Both the position numbers and the translations under genes were made by a program. 64,000 bases of DNA from Heterohyrax brucei (lineage: Eukaryota; Chordata; Mammalia; Hyracoidea; Procaviidae), in assembly GCA_028571685.1 (NCBI GenBank), contig CM053158.1, positions 56,202,001 to 56,266,000 of the forward strand, written 5' to 3'. Of the stretch, positions 11,325-22,846 are shown in pieces. Below the pieces are notes generated by a model, which ran no database searches, was not told where the DNA came from, and saw only the letters and a list, made by a program, of their open reading frames with translations. Numbering within the stretch: position 1 is the first letter of the stretch; each line of letters begins with the position of its first letter.

Positions 11325-12077
11325 CTACAGCAGCATTTTTGAAAGAGAAGGTCCTAAAGCTTACACTTTTCTTTATTGCTGTTTCAAGTGAGTCAGCCCC
11401 CACTCTCTAACGAGTCACGAAAATGTGGTATATATGTACATATAATCATGCAGCAAGTGGTGGTAAGAGCAACCAAAGCCTTAACATAAAAGTAAATACG
11501 CTTCCCATTTATTTCAAGTGCTGCTTTATGGAATTATAGCAGCTTGCTTTTTCCAGGCTTTGCATTTCATGAAAAACACATAAACCATGTCAGTGGCAAA
11601 TGACTAGGCTTATCTTGACATTGGCTTTCATTAGAATATAGTCCTAAATTCACATTTAACTCATTTTCTCACGTCATACAGGAGTTAAGTGTTCCTATCC
11701 TGTGAATTGCTTGAGCTGCATGTTATGTTTAGCTCCATATAATCTTTTCATTCTATTATCTTCATCTCATTTATGACTCCTTTCCAATCTGCACTTCTCC
11801 TAGGACGTATGCGATTATTTAATGTTCAATAACTTGCACTACACAGAAGACAGACCCCCCCTTCAGCCCTGTGTGCTTATAAACATTATGAAATCCATAC
11901 ATTAGCAGGGTCACTCCTCCAAATATTGGTGTCGCTGCCGTAGCGGTGATGGGAGACTGGCTATATACTTGAATGGGAAATCTACAAAATCATTAAGAAC
12001 GTGAAATTGCATAGAAAGAATCAGAACTAAGAACGTATGCTAATGTATCAAAAACCTAGGCAGAGTAGTAGCACCAT
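11325..12077. other. Unique sequence, no gene seen
   Basis: No repeat, RNA gene or exon recognised. Confidence 0.45.
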
Positions 12078-12190
12078 TAAAACTTGACTGTGGAGTTAGA
12101 ATGGACTTGAGTCCCAAATCCATGCTGTATTAGCTGACCTCAGCTTCCTTCTCTGTAAAATGGGGATGATAAGACTACCAACAACAAGGG
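12078..12190 (+). repeat. MIR, left part (split by two SINEs)
   Basis: Forward MIR: gactgtggagttagaatgga, cttccttctctgtaaaatgg, then broken at about 12190. Its tail resumes at 12569. Confidence 0.75.
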
Positions 12191-12191
12191 A

Positions 12192-12388
12192 AAGGAGCTC
12201 TGGTGGAGCAGTGATTAGGCACTTGCCTGCTAACCAAAAGATCAGCAGTTCAAAATCACCAGCTCCTCCAAGGGAGAAAGATGTGACAGTCTGCTTCAGC
12301 AGACTTATGACTTGAGTAACCCTTTGAGAAAGTTCTACCCTGTTCTGTGGGGTTGCAATGAGTAATTTGACTCACCGGCAAGGTGTAT
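12192..12388 (+). mobile_element. AfroSINE, full-length long variant
   Basis: Head gagctctggtggagcagtga, B-box-like agcagttcaaaatcacc, long-variant middle aaagatgtgacagtctgctt, body and tail. Confidence 0.9.
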
Positions 12389-12399
12389 GATCACATGCC

Positions 12400-12568
12400 A
12401 AACAAAAAAACCAAATCCAGTGTCATCGAGTCAATTCCAACTCAAGGCAACTCTGTAGGTCAGACTAGACTGTCCCCACAGAGCTTCCAAGAAGTGCCTG
12501 GTGGATTTGAACTGCCAACCTTCTGGTTAGCAGACATAGCACTTAACTACTATGCTGCCAGGGTTTCC
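12400..12568 (-). mobile_element. AfroSINE, full length
   Basis: Reverse copy adjacent to the previous forward copy: A-rich start, tgtcatcgagtcaattccaa, ccaaccttctggttagcaga, and the 5' end gctgccagggtttcc. The 66-aa frame at 12383-12583 is inside it. Confidence 0.92.
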
Positions 12569-12665
12569 ATGAGAGAGCTGTAGATATTAAGGAACAATAT
12601 ATTTAAGGGCTCAGCAGAGTGCCTACAAGTATTAAGTGCTCTATAAATGTTGGTGTTATTAATAG
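12569..12665 (+). repeat. MIR, right part
   Basis: Tail of the MIR begun at 12078: ggctcagcagagtgcctaca then aagtgctctataaatgttgg. Confidence 0.75.
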
Positions 12666-13559
12666 TACTAAGGTCCTAGTTATAAACACCCTGCAATGAA
12701 CCTTCCCTCCATGACTCCAGTGATGTCTTCCTGTGAAAGTACAGGGCTCGTTGCTAACCATGACACTCAAACTTTTGAATTCATTGTCATTTGTTACCAG
12801 AAATTACAATGTAAGCTGTATTTTGATTAATTCCAATGACAAAGGTATAATATTGAACAAAACAGTAAGTTATGTCCATTTATGTTAGTGTTTTTATGTC
12901 CATCAATGAACACTGCCTCATTTTGGAAGAGCTGGAAAGCTCACGATTACCGAGTTAGGGTGACCATGGGGAACTCAGCACCCCAGCTGGTTCATTCACA
13001 CTCTCAACACATACTGTTCTGATTCAATTACAGCCGCACATTCAGTTCAAGAGTGTTCTTCAAAAACCTTGTTAGTGAACTTCAAATTTCTTGGAACACC
13101 CAAAATAAGCTTGCATATGTGAAGAATCTGCTGACAGAATAATGAGTTCTGCCAAGGTTTTCAGAAATAGAGGAAAATAGTCTTATTATCTCTCTATCAT
13201 TTTAATAATTATTAAGCCATGATCTCCTGAACTCACTCATAATTAGGCCTCAGCTCTGGTGAGGTTTTACATTTACATACATGCAAAACATTTAAAAATT
13301 CTAAATCAAATTGTATCCTAGGAATAATTACAAGGAAATGCATTATAAAAAGCATTTTCAGCCTGCATTGAAACATCATTAGCGAGAGAACTAAAATCTA
13401 TTTCCCCTTTGTTAATATTTGGAGAAACTTACATTCTGGCTTTTTCAGCCCAAGAATGCTGACTCAGTGATGGGTATCAACTGAGGCCAAGAGAAAAGGA
13501 ATTGGAAGAAAGAAGAGACTAGTGACTCCTTGCAGGATTTGGATTTGAGATTTAGCCTT
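12666..13559. other. Unique sequence, no gene seen
   Basis: Single-copy-looking DNA between a MIR and an LTR; nothing further recognised. Confidence 0.45.
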
Positions 13560-14030
13560 TGTCTTAGTCAGCTAGTACTGCTCTAACAGAAAACACCAGT
13601 AGTGGAAGATTTCATGAAGAGAAGCCGGATTGACACAGTCCCGCAAGCTGCAAGCCACGCCAAGTGCCATTGATCATCCATTTATAAATTGTAAGTCCAT
13701 TCAATATGAAAAATCATCACAGTCCAGTAGGCTGAGTCCAAATCCAGTGAGAGCATCTCGGCACAGGAACCTCAGGTCCAAAGGATGTGCTCTGCTCTCG
13801 GTGCTTCTCTCTCGGTGGTATGAGATGCCTAACTTCCTCAGCTCATTTCTCTCCCTTATATTCCACAAGCTTGAGTCCTGCCTCACTAACACAACTGGAA
13901 ACCATTCTCTATCATCAATATCACAGAGGCAGGATTCACAACACATGGGAGGAAGGGCACCGTATTGGAACTCCAAACCAAGTCAAATCAACACATACAT
14001 TTTGAGGGGCACACAATTCAATCCATGACA
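13560..14030 (-). mobile_element. Solo LTR, MaLR-like, reverse
   Basis: 471 bp. In reverse complement it opens tgtcatggattgaattgtgt and closes with gctgactaagaca, the same ends as the LTRs at 9969, 29822 and 57033. Flanking 5-bp duplication gcctt (13555-13559) / gccct (14031-14035), one mismatch. The frames at 13630-14028 and 13701-13976 are LTR sequence, not genes. Confidence 0.85.
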
Positions 14031-14042
14031 GCCCTCAATATA

Positions 14043-14096
14043 ACTGAACACAGAATCAACTCAATGGCACTGGTGTTTTTTTTGTTTTTTTTTTTT
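14043..14096 (+). mobile_element. AfroSINE 3' tail fragment
   Basis: Only the tail (agaatcaactcaatggcact) and a long T-rich run remain. Confidence 0.6.
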
Positions 14097-14242
14097 ACAA
14101 CGGAACACAAAGTCTTTTAATGCCCTTTACTTAACTTTTTAGATATTTGTCAATAAAAACGAGAATCAGGCTTTGACGTTTTCCTGAAGGTGGTAAGTAC
14201 CTGGAGAAAGTGTATTAATCCTTTCAGTCAGTTCTCCAGACA

Positions 14243-14410
14243 ACCAAAAAAACCAAGCCCACTGCCATCGAGTCAATTCCAACTCATAGTAACTCTATAG
14301 GTCAGAGTAGAACTTCCCCATAGAGTTTTCAAGGAGTGCCTGGTAGATTTGAACTATCAACCTTTTGGTTAGCAGACATAGCACTTAACCACTACACCAC
14401 CAGGGTTTCC
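14243..14410 (-). mobile_element. AfroSINE, full length
   Basis: Reverse copy: actgccatcgagtcaattcc, agagtagaacttccccatag, ccttttggttagcagacata and the 5' end caccaccagggtttcc. About 168 bp. Confidence 0.95.
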
Positions 14411-16860
14411 ATCCTTCAGATGGTCCTATTTATTCTTGTAGCAGAACTAAGACCCCTGAGAAAATCCATTACCATGGGTTCTAGACTAATGATCTCAAAG
14501 ACAGAAAACCACGTTTCCTCTATGAGTTTTCAAAGAACAGCGAACACACAGCAATGTCTATTGCACAGAGTCATGAACACAAACAGGTAACTCAAATGGC
14601 CATTTACCTCACGGTTACCAGTGTAATGTCAGGTAAAACCAAGCTGTATCATCTCTGTGCTTCTCCTGGGGCACTCAAAGAGGGAAATACAAAGTTGAAG
14701 GCTGTGGAGTCTCAACACCAACATTAAACTATGATTTTAGTATATTCGCTGACTACGTGCTATCAAGTTTCCTGTTTATAAAACAACAGAATTAGACTGC
14801 AAATATCGACTAAGGTAGCTTTTTCTAGTCCCAAAGAAGCTGAGAACAGTCACATGAAAAGGGCCCACTGCCCAAGGTTAGATAGATAGTTAATGGGATT
14901 TGTAAGGGGATTACAAACTAACCCAGTCCACTGTGCTTTCTGCTAACTATCTCTTAAAACTTAGTGTACTTCAGCCCTGGGAGCTGATTACCTATAACGA
15001 AATCCACTTGGGGATTATTACAAATCTTACCCACCACTAATACATCACATTCCATGCTTATTAACTTGACTTTCCATTCAATTCGTAATCTGATACATTA
15101 TTCCCACTCTTTGGAGAATGAAAGAGTTCAAACAAATCTCACAGTGTGTAATTAATGTGCTTCTGAGAAGCTGTACGTAAACCGATTCATTTACCCCTGT
15201 GTCTCACTGTCCTTCAGTTATGACGAAAAGCCCAGACGGACTCCAAGGGGAAACGAAGGGTACTTCATACCCCAATGAAAGGAGCAGGCTTCCAAAGAGA
15301 GACCAGAATGTAAGAAAATAATTAAGAGTAGCAAGCAAAAGGAAACTTATTTGAGACAAAGAGTGTTGCCTAGAAACACTAATGAATATTTCTTTCACTC
15401 ATCCCAGTATTCTACTCCCAAACACTCACTACCTGCCAGGAATTCTTCTAGATCAGGAATCCACAGCTGTTTCTATAAATAGGCAGATTATAAAATTTTC
15501 AATTTCATGTAGCATGAAAGCAGCCATAGACAATACATCAAGGAATGAGCAATGCTGTGTTTCAGAGAAACTTTATTTATAAGGCTAAGCAGGCGCAGTA
15601 GGGAATTAGGCCCATAGGTCCTTGTTTTTGTGTTGCCTATGTTCTCGGAGGAAACAGCAGAAAAGCAGACAAAAATAAATAAGCCACAAACAAAGTAATT
15701 TCAGATGATATTAAGTGACATGGATCTCTCACTTCGGAAACATTTCCATGTTTTCAAACACAGCAATTCAACAAGATTTTAGAGGGACCTGTCAACATCT
15801 CAGGTTGCAGGGCCTCATCTGTGAGAAATTTTGATTTGGTGGGTCTACAGTAGGACATGAGGAAAATTACTTTTTAAAAAGTTCTGCAGGTGACAGCTCT
15901 GGATAAACAACCTCCATTTTTATAAGTATGGTTGAGAATAATTGGATTATTAATGTCTTTGATAGAAAAACAGAGACATAGCGAATTTGAATCAATGATG
16001 TAGTGATGAACCAGCTCTCTCAGCATTCCAGGATCAATGCCTGTGCATTATAAGCAGCACGGCTAATTGGAGTGCTTACACTTCACTTGTGCAAGAAAGC
16101 TGACTATATGTGTGTGCTCTAAATTCCATGCTAGCGTTTCAGGACTCTCTGGCTGGCACCTTTTTATCAGAGAGTAGTTTATGTATCTTTACTACAAGGT
16201 GGCTCGTTACATAATTTTGTTTTCACCCAACGGATTTTATAGTGACAGTAGCACAAGTTTTACACGCAATTCTAAATCATCCCTAGATATACTGAGCAGG
16301 CTTAAAATAAATGGCTAAATAAACAATCTTCTTGTCAGAAAAATATGAGATATGGGAGCAGCACATGGGAATAAACTCATAAGGTAGAGGCACCTCCTAA
16401 TTTACATCCCGCTGTATTTTCTGCTGACAAGTCTGTACAACTGAGAGACAAGGCCACACCTTCAGCATAACTGAAGCCGCCCAGGGAGCAAGGGACACAA
16501 CACTCCATGAAGAACCTCGGCTAATGGGGGTTGCTGCTCAGGCCATATCAAAATTTCAGCTAGGTCTATCAGATGTCATTCCCCACCAGTTCTTGGGCTT
16601 ATTATTTCGTCTGTGAGTCAGAACTGCTGGACTCACATTCTACTTTAACATTCAGTGTCCCAGAATGTTAATGGAAGACTTAGAGATATCTAGTCACTTA
16701 CTTTTATTCAACAAATGAAGTGACATTTTTAATAGTGTGGAGAGCGATGAAGGGATAGTAGTAGGCTAGCTAGCTTTTCAGCAACAAATACATAATTGCC
16801 ACTTTTGAACTCTGTTTCCTTTAGCACTTCTATTAAGAAATAGAACACACGCATTCTGAG
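14411..16860. other. 2.4 kb with no recognised lineage-specific repeat
   Basis: No SINE, LTR or L1 is visible across this block, which contrasts with the rest of the window. Possible very old MIR fragment near 14870-14940. No exon could be supported; the frames at 15204-15398 and 15382-15582 lack recognisable domains. This is where a conserved non-coding element would be worth looking for. Confidence 0.5.
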
Positions 16861-17407
16861 TACATAAAACATAACTGTACTAATTAATAAAAAATTATGT
16901 ACTACAGAGCTACTACTCAGGTCAAGACATGAAACTTTGCCAGTATCCCAGAGGCTCCTGGCTGCCCATTCCCATTACGACCCTCCCCTTCCATGCTAAA
17001 TGTAAGCACTGTTCTGATTTTTACAGTTACAGCGGCTTTGCTTTCCTTTGTACTTTTATTTTCTATAGACCATAAATTATATTATAGTTCAGTTTTTACC
17101 TGTTTCTGAGCGTCATGTAATCAGAATCATGCAGTATATATACCTTATATCTGGCTTCTTTGGCCCTGTGTTCAGGACATGGGATTCACCACATTGTTGC
17201 TTTTAACTGCAAGTTTTCCTCCTTTTTCATTGTTGTATCATATTCCATCTAATGACTATATCACTATTTATCCAGTCTATGACTGATGGACCACCTTAGG
17301 GCTATTACAAATAATGTTACTATGAAATTTCTTGCATATTTTCTGAGAATACATATGCACATGATTCTTTATACATAGAAATGAAATCACTGACCCATAA
17401 GGTTTTG
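16861..17407 (-). mobile_element. Old L1 (L1M-type) fragment
   Basis: Minus-strand L1 3' region: the reverse-strand text around tgttgtatcatattccatct, ctatttatccagtctatgac and aaatcactgacccataagg corresponds to the widely seen L1 segment encoding the ORF2 end. Very diverged. Confidence 0.7.
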
Positions 17408-17598
17408 TGGAGTACCTAAGTGATGGAAATGGTTAAGGTGCTTGATTGCTAACTGAAATACTAGCTATCTGAGCCCACTCAGAAGCATCTTGAGAGAAGG
17501 GCCTAGCAATTTACTTCAGAAAACTCAGTCGCTGTACAGGACGCAATTCTACTCTGATGCAGACAGGGTCTCCACGAATTCAACAGCAACCAGTTTTG
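17408..17598 (+). mobile_element. AfroSINE long variant
   Basis: Diverged forward copy: ggagtacctaagtgatggaa, gctaactgaaatactagcta, agggcctagcaatttacttc, tail ttcaacagcaaccagttttg. It sits inside the old L1. Confidence 0.75.
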
Positions 17599-17679
17599 CC
17601 TTTGTAAGGAATTTGTATTTCACACTTGTTTTTAAAGTGCTTTGTGTCAAGTTATAACCCCACAGCACAATGTGAAAAT
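17566..17679 (+). repeat. Source copy of a duplicated SINE-tail/L1 junction
   Basis: This 114-bp segment runs from the tail of the SINE at 17408-17598 into the flanking old L1. It is about 85% matched by 18630-18735, with one internal gap. Because it spans a locus-specific junction, it looks like the source of the second copy. Confidence 0.75.
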
Positions 17680-17835
17680 TTTTTCCATATAGTTAGCAAC
17701 ACTTAGCAACAGCAGGCTTTAATTTTAGCCATTCTGCTCGGGGATTCTTTGTGGTTTTTTACTTGTGTTAATGAGATTGAACATCTTCTTATAGACTTAT
17801 TAGACATTTACTTACGCTCTTTTGGGCAGCACCTG
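17599..17835 (-). mobile_element. Old L1 fragment, continuation
   Basis: L1 text resumes after the SINE (accccacagcacaatgtgaa, ctttaattttagccattctg, gagattgaacatcttcttat), the same order as in the old L1 at 25690-26000. Confidence 0.7.
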
Positions 17836-18330
17836 TCTGTTACCTATTTGAATTAGATGCCCATTGCTGAGTGACTACCTCTCAACTTAATAGTTTACAG
17901 CATTAAGCATTTATTTAGCTCAAAGTTCTCTGAGTTTGCTGGTTGCTTTTTCTGCTCTGGGTTAGGCTCAGCTGACTGTGTTTTGGCTTGCTCGGTTGTC
18001 TGTGATCAGCATGCAGTTCCGTCAGGAATGAATGGTTTAGAATAATCTCAGTCGTATCTGGGAGAATGACTAGGTCACAGAGCTTTAATTCATCGATAGG
18101 TTACCTGGCAAAAGTTGGAGAGATCCAGAAGTATACAAGGATAGTAAAGGGCTACACTCCAAATTCACACACTGTCATTTCTGCATTCTACTGCCCAAAG
18201 GAAGTCACAGACACCACAGATTCAAGGGTTGGCAAAATAGACTCTATATTTTGATGGCATGATAGAAACTCACCAAAGGTATGGATAAAGGGTGACACAA
18301 ACTATTAGAGTTGTCAAGGCAATGTGTCAA
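17836..18330 (+). repeat. Ancient interspersed repeat, class unsure
   Basis: Text such as agatgcccattgctgagtga, ggttaggctcagctgactgt and caaaggaagtcacagacacc follows the order of a common old mammalian repeat that I cannot name with confidence. The 62-aa frame at 18066-18254 lies in it. Confidence 0.5.
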
Positions 18331-18393
18331 AATTCATTGTTCTGATTTTCTTTCTTCCTGGCTTTTGGTAGGGATTTTTATAGACTCTATATA

Positions 18394-19027
18394 CGCTGTC
18401 CAACATTTAAGTCAGCAAACTTAATTGTTCTAAGTGCTACATACCTCAATGCTGAATATCATTACGGCCACCTTCCAAGTACTCCCCTTGGGAAGCTATG
18501 CACTGACGCCAGCACCTAGTCCACCCTTCAAAGCAATTTTGGAACTCTTTCTGGAATGGCCATTGTGCACAGTGGCATGGTGGCAAGTCTGCACACTTAA
18601 CTGTATAGTTATCTGTGAGGGAATTTTTGGGGTCTCCATGAACTCAACAGCAACCAGTTTTGCCTTTGTAAGGTATTTGTATTTCACATATGTTTCTTGT
18701 GTCCACTTATACCCCTACAGCACAATGTGAAAATCTCCCCGCGCACCTGATCTGGTGTCCAATGCCTTTTTTCTTTACCTGAAGATACATGAAATACTTA
18801 AAGGAAGACATTTTGATGACATGCAGGACATCAAGGGTAATACAGTGACAGCTCTGAGGGCCATTCCAGAAAGAGTTGCAAAATTGCTTTGAAGGGTGGA
18901 CTAGAAGCTGGAGTCAGTGCATAGCTTCCCAGTGGGAGTACTTTGAAGGTAACCATAGTGATACTCATCAATGAGGTATATAGCAGTGTTTCTAGGATGA
19001 GTTGGCAGACTTAGCTGGCAGTCCTCG
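18394..19027. mobile_element. Mariner foldback element 1
   Basis: Tc1/mariner-derived element of 634 bp flanked by TA on both sides (18392-18393 and 19028-19029). The left arm (about 18394-18570) is the reverse complement of the right arm (about 18855-19027). The loop carries a plus-strand remnant of a mariner transposase C-terminal region at about 18745-18930 (cacctgatctggtgtccaat onward), which ends in the right arm. The loop also holds a 106-bp foreign segment at 18630-18735. No functional transposase. Confidence 0.8.
18630..18735 (+). repeat. Second copy of the SINE-tail/L1 junction, inside mariner 1
   Basis: Begins with ggtctccatgaactcaacag (SINE tail) and ends acagcacaatgtgaaaat (old L1), replacing part of the mariner interior between its halves. 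See 17566-17679. Confidence 0.75.
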
Positions 19028-19218
19028 TAAGTACTTTGTTGATTATTTGTGTTTCATAACCTTCTCCCATATTTGGGGAATCTTTTTATTCTTTATGATG
19101 TCTTAATGAACAGAAGTTCTCATTTTAATGTGGCTAAATTTGTCAATTTTTGTATTTTTCAATATATGGATATTATTTCAACCATGTTAAAAAAAATCAT
19201 CCTCTACAGAAGCTTATA

Positions 19219-19425
19219 AGGAATCCTAGTGGCACAGTGGTTAAAGTCCTCCACTGCTAACCAAAGTTTCAGAAGTTCAAACTCACCAGCCATTCCTCAA
19301 GGGAAACATGTGACTGCGTTTTTTTAAAGATTACAGCTTTGGAAATGCAATGGGGTAGTTCTACACAGTCCTATTGGGTCACTAAGAGCTGCAATTCAAC
19401 TTGATGGCCATGGTTTGGGTTTGGT
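19219..19425 (+). mobile_element. AfroSINE long variant, full length
   Basis: gaatcctagtggcacagtgg head, aaagattacagctttggaaa middle, ggtagttctacacagtccta body, tail tttgggtttggt. Confidence 0.92.
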
Positions 19426-20187
19426 ATTGATTCGTGCAACCTCAGGAAGATATTCTTCTATATTTTATTTCAAAATATTAACTGTATAGCTTCTTGTATT
19501 TAGGTATACATGACCTGAATTTGATTTTTGTGTTCTGTGTGAGGTAGGTGTAAAGTTTCATTTTTCCGTATGGATCTCCAATTTTTTCCAGTATCATTTA
19601 TGAAGAAGGACACCATTTTCTCTTCTGCTTTGCAGTGTCACCTTTTGAGTATGTTTATTGCCGGACTCCGTTCTGTCCCATAAGCCTATTTGCTCTTGCA
19701 CCAGTATCATACTGTCCTAGTTACTGCAGTTATAAACTACATCTTGGGTATGTAAATATTTTTTTCTGGTAGAAAAAAATACCTTTACGTTGTTGTTCAT
19801 CTTCAAGAATATCTTGACTATTCAGAGTCCTTTGCATTCTAACATGAACTTTAGAACTGGCTTATCAATTTCCAAAATAATAATAATCTGTTGAAATTTG
19901 ATCACCCACATTGAACACAAAATTAATTTGAGGGATAATTAATCTTTTCATGACGTTGACTCTTCTAAGCTATCTTTCTATTTAGATATCTTGATCTCTC
20001 TGAATGTTTTATCATTTTATTCATAGAAGTATTGCTTATGTTTTGTAGACTTATTTAGTATTTTATTATTTGGAAGCTATTATAAATGATACTTTAAAAA
20101 CTCATTTACTACCTATTTGTTTCAGATATAGAGAAAATTAGTTGAGTTTTACTATGGCACTTGGCTGGCTAACTATGTTATGCAGAA

Positions 20188-20399
20188 CTTACTTTACCAA
20201 ACCTTCATATAAGACTTCTTGCCCAGACTTTCCTCAGGCTTTGTTACATTGCTCACTCTAGAAAGACAAGTCGCTTGATTAGAACTTTTTCTTTTTTCCT
20301 CCTGTCTTGTTATCTATAGCTGTATTAGAAAAACAATATCCCATACAATTTATCTCAACTGATTTATTGCATTCAAAAGGAGTTACCACAGCCTTGTCT
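20188..20399. repeat. Unidentified repeat, copy 1
   Basis: 212 bp about 90% identical to 23269-23485, same orientation, starting cttactttaccaaaccttc and ending ccttgtct. Both flanks are old L1, so it is an insertion. I do not recognise the family and see no clear target duplication. Confidence 0.75.
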
Positions 20400-21337
20400 C
20401 AACACAAAATGAACAGGGCACTATTCCAACCTTTTAAATTTTGTGAAAGAATCCGTAGAATATTGTTATTTCTATACCAAATGTTTGGCTGAATTTTTTG
20501 ATGAAACAATCCGGCTTCAAGTTACCACTTGCAAAGGTTTATCTTCATTGCAGATCCAATTTCTTTAAAGTTTTATAAGGTGATTCATATTTGTATAAAT
20601 GTTTTGTGTCAGTTTTGAGGAATTATATTTTTATAGAAAATTTTTCATTTTACCTACACTGTCAAGCTTATTGGTATAAAATTCATATTACATTCTTATA
20701 CATACTTCTATATTTGTAGAATCTATAATGAGGTATCCTATTTCATATCTGATATTAATTACTTGATAAGTAATCTCACAAGAGGTTTACCAATTTGGTA
20801 AACTTAGTATACCAAAAAACTAAATTTTTGCTGTGTAAGTTTTCTTTATTAATATATTTGTTTTGTTTTATTTATGCCTGTTCTTTTATGTCCTTCCTTC
20901 TACTTGCTCTGAATTTATTTCTCATGTTTTTTTTTTTTTTTAATTTTTTGAGATTTCAGCCAGTCTTCTCCTCTTATGTATTTGTTCAAGGCTACTGTTT
21001 CCCTGTAAACAAGAGTATTGCTGTATCCACAACTCTGATGTTAGTTCCGTCTTCATTTAAGCCATTCCTCCTACCCCCAATCTCCAATATAATCTTTTTC
21101 TATGATCCATGGGTCAGTTAGGTGTGTATTGCTTAACTGTCAAACATTTAGAAATTTCTAGTTCTCTTTCTAGTCTTCATTTTTAAGTTAATTAAAGTCT
21201 GGAAACAACAGTATAAGGAAGTAATTAACCAAATACAGAACATGGGGCACACCACTGGATGAATGATGCTATTTATGACTAGAACAATGGAATGAAAATC
21301 AAACAAAAATAAAATATGCTTCAGATGATTATCTATT

Positions 21338-21450
21338 ATGTGGTGCAGTGGTGAAGAGCCAGGCTACTAACTGAAAGATTGGCGGTTGTAACTCACCAGT
21401 CACTCTGTGGAAGAAAGATGTAACAGTCTGTTGAGAAGTCAGAGCTTTCC
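21338..21450 (+). mobile_element. AfroSINE, 3'-truncated
   Basis: tggtgcagtggtgaagagcc head, ttggcggttgtaactcacca B-box region, ends in the middle block. Confidence 0.8.
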
Positions 21451-21894
21451 AACCCAAAATATGGTACAGAAAACAATAACAATCATGTTTTCCTGTGTGT
21501 CTAGTTATCTTTAATTGTGTTCTTGCCACTTTATTTAAAACACTTCAAGAATAATTTAAACACTAGAAATGACTTGTTATATCTTAAATAATCTTTAATA
21601 AAAATAAACACCTTAAAATAATCATTTTTTCTTCTGCCAGAAATATTGGAAACAATAATGCAAGATCATATTCACTCCAGTGTCACTCAGACAATTCATA
21701 CTGTGAAATGGTCCATATAATGACTAGTTTATTTCTGGGTCATACTCCCAGGATGCAGGACTTCATAATCCTGGATAAAGGGTTTACAGTGGACCCTGCC
21801 TCCAGCAGATGCCAGTTCCAACTCTTACCATTTCCCTAGCACTGAACACTGTTAAAATACTTCTCTGCATGACAGCCTCATTTTAAATTGGAAG

Positions 21895-22562
21895 ATGCCC
21901 ACAATTCTCTTCATATTACAGTCCACATTCAATCTCTTGGCAAGTCTTGCTGGTTCTACATCTAGAATATGTCTCTAATCCGTCACTTCTCTCAATCTCC
22001 AGTGCTGCTATTGCCTCTCACCTGCATGACTTCATTATCCTCCTACTCTGCCTCCTTGCTTCCACCCTTGCCTCTCTACAGTCCATTCACCAAACAGGTG
22101 TTTTTAATTGACATACAGCTGCATATCAAATTATGATGCTATGTATTTAAACATCCTCAATTCCTTCCCACTGAACTTAGATTGCCTTGTTTCTTCTAAT
22201 ATATAAACCTGTTACCTGGGAACTCCATGATCTGGTGTCTATATTATTCTCAGATCTCTTCTCCTCCTTCTTTTTCTCTTTGTTCACTATGCTCTAGACA
22301 TACCAGGACAATTTTTGTTTTTTGAATAACCCGAGCTAGTTTCTATCTTAGTTACTTTGTACTATCACTTTCCTTTGGTGAAAAACAATTTCCTTGGCAT
22401 ATTTTGTAGCTGGCTCTTCCTGATTATTCTGTTTCTCTTTCAGTGTTACTTCCTCCACAAGGCACTCACTCACCATCCCAGATGTCCTCTTCCCTCAGTG
22501 ATGCTCTTCTGCATTACTCTGTTTAATTTTGTTCATGGTATTTAAAATTTCTCTTTTTATTC
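21895..22562 (+). repeat. L2 LINE 3' region
   Basis: Old L2: ttggcaagtcttgctggttc, cagtgctgctattgcctctc, cttgcttccacccttgcctc, cctccacaaggcactcactc and ctctgtttaattttgttcat in the order of the L2 3' end. The frame at 22357-22545 is L2. Confidence 0.75.
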
Positions 22563-22645
22563 CATTCAACAAACATCAGCCAGAGCTAACCTGAAAAGAT
22601 CTCTTCTTGCTGATATAGAAGAGTGTGCCTGAAAAATGACATATC

Positions 22646-22846
22646 AAAACCCCAAACCTATTGCCACTGAGTCAATTTCAACACATAGCAACCAGTACAG
22701 GACATAGTGGAATTGCCTTATATGGTTTCCAAGGCTGGAAATCTTTACTGAAACAGACTGCCACATCTTTCTCCTGCTAGTGAGTTCGAACTGCTGATCT
22801 TTCAGTTAGCAGCCAAGAACTTAACCACTGTGCCACCAATGCTCTT
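22646..22846 (-). mobile_element. AfroSINE long variant, full length
   Basis: Reverse copy: attgccactgagtcaatttc, cagactgccacatctttctc, gatctttcagttagcagcca, 5' end tgccaccaatgctc. Confidence 0.92.

Larger units (their letters stand above)
19030..21230 (-). mobile_element. Old L1 (L1M-type) ORF2 region, fragmented
   Basis: AT-rich minus-strand L1: ctccaattttttccagtatc with atttatgaagaaggacacca (19577-19614), tgcaccagtatcatactgtc (19697-19716) and acaagaggtttaccaatttg (20779-20798) are in the order of an antisense L1 ORF2. It is split by the SINE at 19219 and the unknown repeat at 20188. Confidence falls toward both ends. Confidence 0.7.

Noticed and set aside
13630..14028. 132-codon plus-strand open frame
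   Set aside because: Entirely antisense to a MaLR-like LTR with TG...CA ends and a 5-bp target duplication.
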